Assembly (NCBI GenBank): GCA_032718475.1
Contig: JAUCBJ010007013.1
Coordinates: forward strand, 1 to 31,617
DNA: 31,617 nt
DNA from: Nemertoderma westbladi
Lineage: Eukaryota > Xenacoelomorpha > Nemertodermatida > Nemertodermatidae
Direction of reading: 5' to 3'
This document shows positions 20,444 to 28,508 of this stretch, piece after piece. Position 1 is the stretch's first letter; each line of letters opens with the position of its first letter. Position numbers and translations under genes: made by a program. Under the pieces are notes generated by a model. It was given only the letters and a program-made list of their open reading frames with translations, did not search any database and was not told the DNA's origin.

Positions 20444-20995
20444 TCAGTTTAATGATTTCGCTCTGTGTGGTTTTGTTTTGGCGGAGGAGGAGTTTGTAGC
20501 CGAGTTCGGCCCGAAGATGGAGTCCAACAGCCGGCGATTCTTAACGCTGCGACATCGACAACGTTTGGGGATCTGAATCTCCCAGACCTCCGTTCGCCCC
20601 GGGCAGTGCAGAGTCACGCGACGCGTGCGAACCTTGGGCTGACACGTCTTCACGTTTTTACGCAGAGTTACGGGTCCTTCGTACTTGTCATTGAAGGGGT
20701 GCATGGCCAATAAATCTAGACAGAGATCCGGGCAGTCAGCCAACCGGTAAATACGCCGACTGCGACACTCTCCGTTGGTGAATCGCGTGCGATTCCTACG
20801 AGTCTGGCAACCGATTGCCAGGGAGGATAGAGTTCGATTCACGACTTCTTCCTTTAAGTTCTCCAATTCCCCGGGGTAGAAAGGAACGCCGGTTTGGGAT
20901 TTGTTGCGTTTCGTGTCGACGTTGGTAATATGTAGCGCAAAATAGATTAATGTTATCAAAACGAACGATCGCAAAATTCCAACCAACATAGTCAT
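20444..20995 (-). CDS. Sclerostin-family secreted cystine-knot protein
   Basis: 183 residues in one exon. Residues 1-~22 are a hydrophobic signal peptide. A C-terminal cystine-knot domain follows at 63-148, then a basic tail. Cysteines sit at 63, 77, 88, 92, 118, 131, 146 and 148. Spacings of 14, 11, 4, 26, 13, 15 and 2 are nearly those of sclerostin/SOSTDC1, and the RRVTLHCPG and CRC blocks agree; gremlin/DAN proteins have extra cysteines near the fifth position. Family members are extracellular antagonists of BMP or of Wnt co-receptors LRP5/6. Possible N-glycosylation sites: N31, N53, N68, N168. Two oddities: the knot motif is CPDLC, without the usual central glycine of CXGXC, and loop 2 lacks the Asn-X-Ile motif that binds LRP5/6. 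A Wnt-inhibitor role is therefore doubtful. I chose the first Met, upstream of the signal peptide; Met3 is a possible alternative. Confidence 0.85.
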   Translation of the reverse strand: MTMLVGILRSFVLITLIYFALHITNVDTKRNKSQTGVPFYPGELENLKEEVVNRTLSSLAIGCQTRRNRTRFTNGECRSRRIYRLADCPDLCLDLLAMHPFNDKYEGPVTLRKNVKTCQPKVRTRRVTLHCPGRTEVWEIQIPKRCRCRSVKNRRLLDSIFGPNSATNSSSAKTKPHRAKSLN

Positions 20996-21067
20996 AACTT
21001 TAACGAAGCCAGCATCTTTATTCTTTTACATAGCTGCAAGCGCGCGGTGGATAACAGGCAGTATATG

Positions 21068-21086
21068 GTTTCAGTTTCAGTTTCAG
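21068..21086 (-). promoter_or_regulatory. ISRE/IRF-like GAAAC triplet upstream of the sclerostin-like gene
   Basis: On the minus strand three GAAAC words, six bases apart, form CTGAAACTGAAACTGAAAC, ~75 bp upstream of the ATG. This matches the IRF/ISRE pattern GAAANNGAAAC twice over. It could also be a short hexamer repeat. Confidence 0.3.
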
Positions 21087-21427
21087 AGATATAACCACAA
21101 TCAGGCCTGTAGGCAAGATAAATATCACTTTAAATCCATATATTGAATAGCAAATTAACACCTAATTAGATCAACAATATAAATAGATAATTATTGACCT
21201 TTTTAAATATTTTATTAAATAATCTACCGGTAACATAAAATAGGGATAACATGATAATTAAACACAAGGAGCGCTCAACACACTAACCACAAATTAAGAT
21301 ACTGATAATTCAGTAATTAACGAATTAATGGCCGACTATTAATTAACTTAAAGTCTCAAACTAAGACAGCTTTTTGCAACAGGAAATTGCCTTCTGTTTT
21401 AAAATAAAACTGAATTAGAAATACAAT

Positions 21428-21457
21428 GCGACAGTCAGACAGTTGTCTGACTGTCGC
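21428..21457. promoter_or_regulatory. 30-bp inverted repeat with SMAD-box-like words
   Basis: GCGACAGTCAGACA pairs perfectly with TGTCTGACTGTCGC across a central GT. Each arm contains CAGAC or GTCTG, the core SMAD-binding element. It lies ~430 bp upstream of the sclerostin-like start codon. A regulatory role is inferred. Confidence 0.4.
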
Positions 21458-21460
21458 TTT

Positions 21461-21476
21461 GTCGGAAAGTGCCGAC
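21461..21476. repeat. Second small hairpin GTCGG/CCGAC
   Basis: A 5-bp stem with a 6-base loop follows the 30-bp inverted repeat directly. Another CAGAC overlaps its right end. Confidence 0.45.
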
Positions 21477-24065
21477 AGACACTCTCCGTTAAAGTAATAT
21501 CATTAATTCGTGGCATTTTTTCCACGTTTCTGCATTATTTTCTTTTATTACTGTATTATTTTGAATTTTATTAAATTTATTTTGCTCGTTCGAATTTAAA
21601 CCAGGCCTAATCCAAAATAACTCTCAGAAGAACAGTCTCACCAAGCAGCCATCCATATTTACGTGATAGGTGATATTCCAATTCAATATTTTCCAATAAC
21701 GTTTTGTTTATTTTTGTTTATGTTTACCACGTTTTCACATAGTTAAAACATCACCATGTTACTGTTTATATGTAAAAGTCAAAACCACAGAATCGCACAC
21801 GCCACTCATACTGGCGAACTACGTGCCGGTATGTTACTTTACAAACACCGCTGGGGCCTGATGGTTATAGGTAGAGAATCGACAAGAATTATGTTTACAA
21901 TAATAATATTGAAACCAAAAATCCACAAGCCAAACATATTACAGTATTATCAATAAATCAATTTGTATATAGTCCGCGGGATAAAATAGAAGCGTGAATA
22001 ATTTCGTTTTACCATGCATATCGGTAAATCAGAACATCAAATTAAAAATATTGTTCACGACATGAATTAACTGACAAATCTGTGACAATACTGCAATTCA
22101 ACAATCTGACTAATCTGAGCATATTCCCAATTGAAACTTTATTAGGTGACCAAGTGTATTGACTACCGGTATCAACATATACCCTAAATGCACTCACTAT
22201 TCTGCATTGTAATCCTAAGCGCTGTAAGCTGCATGCAATAAACAATGAGCTCGTAGAAGAAACACACACATATTCTAAGAAAACGATGAATGAATTCAGT
22301 TACAAAAGTGTAGTAAGTTCTGTAGTATTATATGCTTCTAAGGGGATATTGTAGTTGGTTTGGTTTGATCGAAGGAGGTGGTTGGCTAATATCCTATAAT
22401 GAGCCATAGTGATTGGCTGGCGGCTGTTCGATATCACCGAGTTTGCGACAAGTGTAGATAATTAAATTTATTTATCAGGATAGGAAATTAACCTGAATTA
22501 TAGAAGTAAATACGAACCAGTGACCGTGGGAATTTTTTATATTAAATGCACATCATATACATTAACATTCTTTCGTATATGATAATCACATTAAACCAAC
22601 CAGAGGGCAACATCTCGTGATGTCGTCTTACACTTCAATAATAAATCACCTTCCTTTTTTCTCATAGAATGGAAGAGATGCCATAATTTAAATACCCGAT
22701 TTCCCATGGTCTTAATGCTATGTAAACTCATTTCGTAAAGACAAGCCGTTAATTTGATTTATGTTACAACTGTAAGGCAATTTCTCCCGAATAAGGTCGT
22801 CAATAAGGATGACGAATTTCTTATAAAATTGCACTGCATTGATGAATATAGTATAGTCGTCTAACTAATATAGCTTTCATGGTTTATAAGTCTCAAAATA
22901 AGAGGCTGCATAAAATATTTAGTATTGCGTGGAATGTAAAAAATTCGCTTCGACTCACATGGACATGATTTTTCCCAAGTATATTGGGTTTTCCGTTTCC
23001 TGCCGCCAATTATTTTTTTATGCCAAATAGTTAATGATCGGTTATAGTGCCTATATATCCTGTCTCATTTCGTAAGAGCTACGGGTGATGTAATAACCTA
23101 GTAAGATGTTAAAGTCTTTGAATGCAAATTCCCACTGCAATGCTTTGTAATCGCCCGACCAACACCATCGCCCGCTGTATTGTATTAATGTAATTCATTG
23201 GATAAATGTCATATAAATATACTAACCACATTATTACCATGTGATACTAATTGTATTGCAAGTGTTCGGAACGTGTAAGGGAACTCCTCTAGTAAATGTT
23301 ACTAGAGGGATATCTTACGTCCGGTGTCTGAGATAATCGAAAGACCCTTATCCGATGCCTTAGTAGGTTCTTCCCTAGTAGAATGCCTACCTCCCTTCCC
23401 ACGTGACTTTCGGTTACGCTCAGGGAACCTGCTGTCGGTCAACCAGTGGCACGTCGAGGATATGCGTTAGACCCCGGAATCAGTGTAACAAATAAGAGGG
23501 TTTGACAGTTTGACTTGCAGTATAATGGCATTTACTAGTTAATTGCTAATATATCTCACCGATAATAGCTATTGCACGTACGGTGCGAATGAGCGTAATA
23601 CCAATAACACAATAATAATCTATAATAAAGAAATATAGGAGAGAAATAAGTGACATTTAATGTAAGAAATGCAGCTAAGAATGACGTTCTAGACCGAAAT
23701 CAAAACATTATACACGCCGCAATATAATCAATAATCGTTACTAAACATCTGACTAATCTCACATTAACACCTTCCACCTGTTATACACCCAAAATGTTAT
23801 CTGTCTCTCAGCCGTGAGTACAATTAATTATTACATGTGAAAGAATATAACTTTTTTTCATTTTTCTCGAGGGATTTTATTTACCGAGCGCCAGCGAGGT
23901 TAATAAAGGGTCGAGAAAACATTGAAAATAAAAATGGTCTACGTTTTTTTTTCCATGTAATACGTAATATTTTACCTGTTCGTATGTTTACAATGCCAGC
24001 AACATAAATTTTGAATTTTAGTAGTTATAGGCAATTGGACGGCTATATAGTAGTTTTCGTTGGGT
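21477..24065. other. Intergenic DNA upstream of the sclerostin-like gene; no recognisable gene
   Basis: Only short frames without motifs (21756-21956 plus, 22042-22269 minus). Inverted CCAAT words (ATTGGCT) lie near 22410 and a tight hairpin at 23286. The segment 23270-23470 is more GC-rich and could be conserved non-coding or part of an unseen repeat. I could not identify it. Confidence 0.45.
23286..23308. repeat. Perfect 10-bp hairpin with 3-base loop
   Basis: CCTCTAGTAA and TTACTAGAGG flank ATG. Confidence 0.8.
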
Positions 24066-24073
24066 GCTACAGT

Positions 24074-24305
24074 AAATTTGAAATTTCGGTTCTGGCACCA
24101 ACTTTTTGCACCCAGTGAAAAGTAGTAGTTCCTTTGGTCTAGATGTGTTTTACTTGGATCAGTAGAATTCCTTACCACAGAAGACGTAAATAAAAATTAA
24201 ATTGATACTATTCAATAAACTTTTACGAAATCGAAAATTTGAAAAAAAAATTTGAAATTTTGGTGCTGGCACACCTTTTTGCACCCAGTGAAAAGTAGTA
24301 TTTTC
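24074..24305. repeat. Duplicated ~55-bp block, 173 bp apart
   Basis: A block from AAATTTGAAATTT through CTGGCAC to TTTTTGCACCCAGTGAAAAG and TAGTA occurs at about 24074-24128 and 24248-24303. The two overlapping minus-strand short frames here (23972-24178, 24159-24359) translate the two copies and show no conserved domain. Confidence 0.8.
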
Positions 24306-24344
24306 GTTTCCATGCATGGTAGTATTATAATTTATAACAAGCTT

Positions 24345-24445
24345 GAAAAAAAGCTCCAAAAAAGCTTAACAAGCTTAAAATAAAAAAAAGCTTAAAAAAA
24401 GCTCAAAAATTCTAGAGAAACAGCTCAAAAAAAGCCCAGAAAACC
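24345..24445. repeat. Degenerate AAAAAAGCTT/AAAAAGCTC short repeat
   Basis: Eight or so AGCT cores separated by A-runs of varying length. A simple-sequence tract. Confidence 0.7.
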
Positions 24446-25049
24446 GCACATAAAAAAGCAGCGCGGAAACGGGCCTTAAAACACCCATACAATGAAATGG
24501 TGCGCTCATTGGATCAACGTGCCACACTACTTTTTTTAATTCAACAATTTAATTAAAAAAATTAAAATTATACTACAAAGGAGCAATGTGTAAGAATAAA
24601 AGGTGTGTTTTGTATTCTACAAATCTTAATTTGATTGCATAAATTTGAAACAAACACGCTGGTTTGACGTTGTACAGTAGTGGGTGAATCTTCAGCTCTT
24701 TTGCTAAGAGCCTTTGAAAAAATATCCTATTGTTTTGTTTTTTGTATCGAACAGGATATAATTTTTCAGGATTACAAAACCTGGTAAAAATATCTGATTT
24801 TGATTAGAAATAGGTGATATATGAGCGCTCGAATAGGGCAGCTTTTTCCACTGTACGAAACAATATATTAATTATATTTTATATTCCCCGCGGACTCACT
24901 CACTGCTAATATATCACAGATAATCACTGAGTATAATATTTGAATATGGAATTTAGTCGAAAAGCTCCTATTCACAAATACGCTTACACTGACCGTTGAA
25001 TGCCGTTAATTGAATTATACTCCTTCTAAAATGTTATAGCCATAATTAG

Positions 25050-25118
25050 CCAATCACAGAATTTTAATATAATTAACCAATGGATAACAAATTCTAGAAT
25101 TTAATCTTCATATATAAG
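25050..25118 (+). promoter_or_regulatory. Core promoter: two CCAAT boxes and TATA box
   Basis: CCAAT at 25050-25054 and 25077-25081, then TATATAAG at 25111-25118. The ATG of the basic-protein gene follows ~100 bp after the TATA box, leaving room for a short 5' UTR starting near 25140. The layout resembles simple histone-type promoters. Confidence 0.6.
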
Positions 25119-25210
25119 AGAAAAACATAGATATAACAGCCGCATTCAAAACAGTTAAATTAAAAGTAAGTTTACAATACAAATATAACTCAATCTGATT
25201 AATAGACGCG

Positions 25211-25501
25211 ATGTCTCAAAGAAACCTCAATGAGAGTGAAAATGGACAGTTGAGTGAGGTTGGGATGGCAAGTAATGACTTAGTCAGCTATAAACAGAAG
25301 GGTTATGTGAGTAGGTCAACCGAAAGGACAGATATGGAGAAAAGGAGACGGAAGAGGCGAAAGGGAAGCAAGGGTGGAAAGGGAAAGAAGAAGGGAGGAA
25401 AGGGGAGCAGATCAAGGAGTCGAAAAGGGAGAAGTCGTGGTAGAAAGGCCAAGGGGAAGAAAGGGAAGAAATCAGGATCGCGGAGACGGGGAAAGAAATA
25501 A
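25211..25501 (+). CDS. Small highly basic Lys/Arg/Gly/Ser-rich protein (candidate sperm/chromatin protein)
   Basis: 96 residues, one exon. Residues 1-43 are polar and mixed. Residues 44-96 are almost only Lys, Arg, Gly and Ser, in KGKKKGGKG, SRSRSRKGRSRGRK and SGSRRRGKK patterns, with no acidic residue. This composition is typical of sperm nuclear basic (protamine-like) proteins or of nucleolar/RNA-binding tails, and suggests nucleic-acid binding in the nucleus. CCAAT and TATA boxes precede it and AATAAA follows 134 bp after the stop, so it looks like a complete intronless gene. Composition cannot separate a protamine-like protein from other basic nuclear proteins, and I know no specific homologue. 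No histone 3' stem-loop is visible. Confidence 0.6.
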   Translation: MSQRNLNESENGQLSEVGMASNDLVSYKQKGYVSRSTERTDMEKRRRKRRKGSKGGKGKKKGGKGSRSRSRKGRSRGRKAKGKKGKKSGSRRRGKK

Positions 25502-25634
25502 TAGGGAAAGTCTGCGCTCGAATCTCAGAAGATAAACTGCAATTTATTAGGATTTTCTGATTATCAATTATAGTAATTTGTCAATAATAATAATATATTC
25601 ATAATTTATTATTAAATTATCTTAATATGTAACG

Positions 25635-25640
25635 AATAAA
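25635..25640 (+). terminator. Polyadenylation signal AATAAA
   Basis: First clear AATAAA after the basic-protein stop codon. AT-rich context makes chance occurrence possible. Confidence 0.5.
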
Positions 25641-25707
25641 TATCGATAGCTAAGAATAAAAAAACAGTGCGAAACTAAAACAAATAATTTTGTTTTCTAG
25701 AATGTAT

Positions 25708-27174
25708 TTCAGTGATACGGCATAGATACCACATGGGGCAAATTTTGTTTCTGCGACTAGTTCCTGAAACAAAAGTTGGTCAGTGTGAGGGGATCAGCAA
25801 AACGTTGCTGGACAGGACAAACTCAGAAACATTGAGCAACAAGAGTTGCTGGAAAGGAAACGCTTAGAAACATTGCACAACAAAAGTTTCTGTGTGTGAG
25901 GAGTCCAGAAACAACTTGCTGCAACATTTTTAAAAAGTTATGTTCCCTAGCTACATTTTTAAAAACTTTTATTACATCACATCTTTCAACTAGCTAATAT
26001 TAGATCATTTGAGTGACTTAATATTATACACCATGACCCGTAATATAGTGTCATTTTCTGATGACACGGACCCCCCCCCCCCCCCCCCAAATTTTTCTAC
26101 AAATCTTTATCATATTGCTTGAAATTTGAAACTCCACTAGTTCCACTCACCGTCGATGACCCCAGGAATCCGGAATTTTCGATTTTGCCTTCAAATTTTT
26201 TAATTAAAAAAAGTGTCTTTTGCGAAATCGCATACCCTCCGTATCGTGGACATTCTTCACATTAGTCGTAATTTTTTCATATCTTTAGAAAGCTTGCGTT
26301 GCAAGGATTCGAAATATGTAACAATATCTGAATTTCGTTGAGAAACAGCTGAGATATAGGCGTTCAAAGATTGCAAGAATTATCGTTCGCTGCAGGCCAT
26401 TTATTCTATTTAATAAATACACAAAATTCTAGAATGTGTTATTTATTTTATAAGCAACAGCGGTATTCCTATCCAATATATCTATTGCGTAGCTATTCAT
26501 TCTTAAACAAAATGTTCCAGAACATTGTGTATTTATTAAATAGAATAAATGGCCTCCAGCGAACGATAATTCTTGCAATCTTTGAACTCCTATATCTCAG
26601 CTGTTTCTCAATGGAATTCAGATATTGTTACAGTATTTTGAATCCTTGCAAGGCAAGCTTTCGCATGATATGTCTACGGCTTATGACTAATGTGAAGAAT
26701 GGCCACGATACGGAGGGTGCGATTTCGCAAAAGACACTTTTTTAAAACGCTTATAAAAAAATTTAAAGGCGAAATCGAAAATTCCGGCTTCATGGGGTCA
26801 TCGACGGTGAGTGGAACTAGTGGTATTTCAAATTTCAAGCAATATGATAAAGATTTGTAGAAAAATCTGGGGGGGGGGGGGGGGGGTGGGGGTCCGTGTC
26901 TTCAGAAAATGACACTATATTACGGGACATGGTGTATTGTATATAAATATGTCTGGAGATGTTGGATATTTATTTTGAAATAATGGTTATTTTATTGAGC
27001 AACAAGTTTCCCACGCGTGAGGTGCCCAGCAACAAGTTGAGGAAACAAGTATACAGAAACAAGTTGCACCAACAAGTTTCCCACGTGTGAGGGGAGGTGT
27101 CCAACAATAAGTTACAGAAACAAATTGATCCGTGCGAGGAAGGCCTTACAACACAGTTCAGCTTCAGTGATACG
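25708..27174. mobile_element. Possible composite element with AACAAGTTGC-type repeats
   Basis: TTCAGTGATACG occurs at 25708-25719 and 27163-27174 in the same orientation, as a 12-bp target duplication would. Just inside both ends, sequences of the form CAATTTTGTTTCTG (left) and its approximate inverse (right) are followed by many CAGCAACAAGTTG, GTTTC and GTGTGAGG words. A 912-bp palindrome sits in the middle. The boundaries are tentative and no coding region is seen. Confidence 0.4.
26026..26937. repeat. Long imperfect inverted repeat, 912 bp, arms ~410 bp
   Basis: From ATACACCATG at 26026 to CATGGTGTAT at 26937 the two halves are reverse complements over ~410 bp, with scattered substitutions and small indels and a spacer of ~75 bp (about 26437-26512). 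Both arms carry an 18-base C or G homopolymer (26071-26088 and 26869-26886), ACGGAGGG/CCCTCCGT words and the TTTATTCTATTTAATAAATA block. The 124-codon plus frame at 26371-26745 spans the loop and is not considered a gene. It resembles a foldback transposon. Confidence 0.9.
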
Positions 27175-27261
27175 ACAAACAGACAGACATACATGAACAA
27201 GTTTTTTTTAAAAACTGATAATATTTTTATAAGCACGTGTATTCTTCAAAAAAATATACTT

Positions 27262-27546
27262 ATATTGTACCCGTATACGTACAAGTTCACATGACCTTGC
27301 AATTGAAACAGGCCGATATCATAAAACACCCCGCGACATGAGAGTCTGTACATGTGGTGATGTAGAGGATGAGTTCACGTTCTGGGTAGTTGCCACATTT
27401 ACACAGATATCCGTGGTAAATTTATTTCGATAAACCATAATTTATCACTTAGCGAAATCCTAGAGCTACCCGGTGCACCATCTTACGTATCTCAGATCTT
27501 CCACCATCGTAAATTCAACCGATCCTCAACCTCCACACAGTTTTGA
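27262..27546 (+). pseudogene. C-terminal fragment of a LINE polyprotein, frameshifted
   Basis: One plus frame reads RIRTSSHDLAIETGRYHKTP, then RDMRVCTCGDVEDEF. After a one-base loss near 27375 the next frame continues LGSCHIYTDIRGKF and runs to a stop at 27546. The order (IETGRY, then R.C.CG..EDE, then C..Y...R) is the cysteine/histidine-bearing C-terminal end found after the RT domain in CR1/L2-like LINEs. The RT itself is absent, as expected for a 5'-truncated copy. Confidence 0.7.
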
Positions 27547-27659
27547 CAGCATATTATTACTGATGCTAACATATCTACATTAATTAAAGGTTACCACTTA
27601 CCAATGCCCTTAATTCTTTGTTAACTTATAACCAAAATGATTATTATGTGTTTTGCTTA

Positions 27660-27751
27660 TTATTTGTGTTATGTTTTGTATATTATTTATGTTAAGTTTT
27701 GTTCGTTATTTGTGTTATGTTTTGTTTGCTATTTGTGTTATGTTTTGTTTG
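27660..27751 (+). repeat. 23-bp tandem repeat x4
   Basis: TTATTTGTGTTATGTTTTG followed by four variable bases, four units in register within the LINE 3' region. Confidence 0.75.
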
Positions 27752-28106
27752 TAATTTCAACCACCATTTTGCTTGAGAACCTAGCAACACTATCACCACT
27801 CTAATTATTTATTGCATTCATTATTTTGTTACGCACTATTTTGTTCTGATTCTTTCATCATTTTGTGCTGTTGTCATTTTACCTACCTGATATACATTAT
27901 TTACTTTACTTATACCCTCTATATACTTTACTTAGTTAGACCTTATATACCATTTAATATTAATACTAGAAAGTTTCAATGACTAACCCCTATAATTCGT
28001 ATTTTCTTTGGACTATATATTTTGTAAATTACAATTATATCTATTTATTCTATTGTGCTATATCATATATATCTTAGTCAATAAATTACATACATACATA
28101 TACATT

Positions 28107-28508
28107 AATTAGATGCAGAAATTATACAACTCGCGTTTACGTTTATAACAAAAAACATGGTTTTACTTGGTTTAAAACCGATCTAGTACAAAAATCTCCT
28201 AAATCTTGTAGTTTTAACATGTAATTTATTATGTATGTTGAAAATATGAGTATCGTCCTCGTCCATTAGCAGGAGCACTCGCATGTCTCCTAAAATACCG
28301 TCAGTGATGACTCGTGTAAAATCATCGACACCAAACGGAATGTACATACAAAACAAAAAGGGTCCATTGTGCAACCGCCCATCCCCCCCCCCCCCCCCAA
28401 AAAAAAAAAAAACACTACACAAAATGAGAAAGAAAGTTGCAAAATTTCATAAAAATGTAGATGTATTTATAAAAGAACTACGTGATTTGAGTGAAGTAAG
28501 AGTTTGAG
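28107..28508. other. Spacer before the 44-bp minisatellite; no certain gene
   Basis: Two overlapping opposite-strand frames (28183-28422 minus, 28283-28507 plus) run through a C16A14 homopolymer (28383-28412). The minus frame has a protein-like stretch (GILGDMRVLLLMDEDDTH) but no recognised domain, and its start lies beyond the homopolymer. I do not call either as a gene. Confidence 0.4.
28383..28412. repeat. C16A14 homopolymer pair
   Basis: Sixteen C followed directly by fourteen A. Confidence 0.9.

Larger units (their letters stand above)
27262..28106 (+). mobile_element. 5'-truncated LINE relic with 3' UTR
   Basis: The frameshifted C-terminal coding fragment is followed by ~550 bp of T-rich sequence ending in AATAAATTACATACATACATA, a polyadenylation-like signal plus a short tandem tail as in many LINEs. 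It differs in type from the LINE at 6750-10051. No clear target duplication was found. Confidence 0.55.

Noticed and set aside
21756-22269. Short frames at 21756-21956 plus and 22042-22269 minus
   Set aside because: Length is as expected by chance in this composition, with no motifs or flanking signals.
26371-26745. 124-codon frame
   Set aside because: It spans the loop of the 912-bp inverted repeat and has no recognisable domain.
28183-28507. Two opposing frames through the C16A14 tract
   Set aside because: Both depend on reading a homopolymer, overlap each other, and have no recognised motif. The minus one has a protein-like stretch, so a missed exon cannot be fully excluded.
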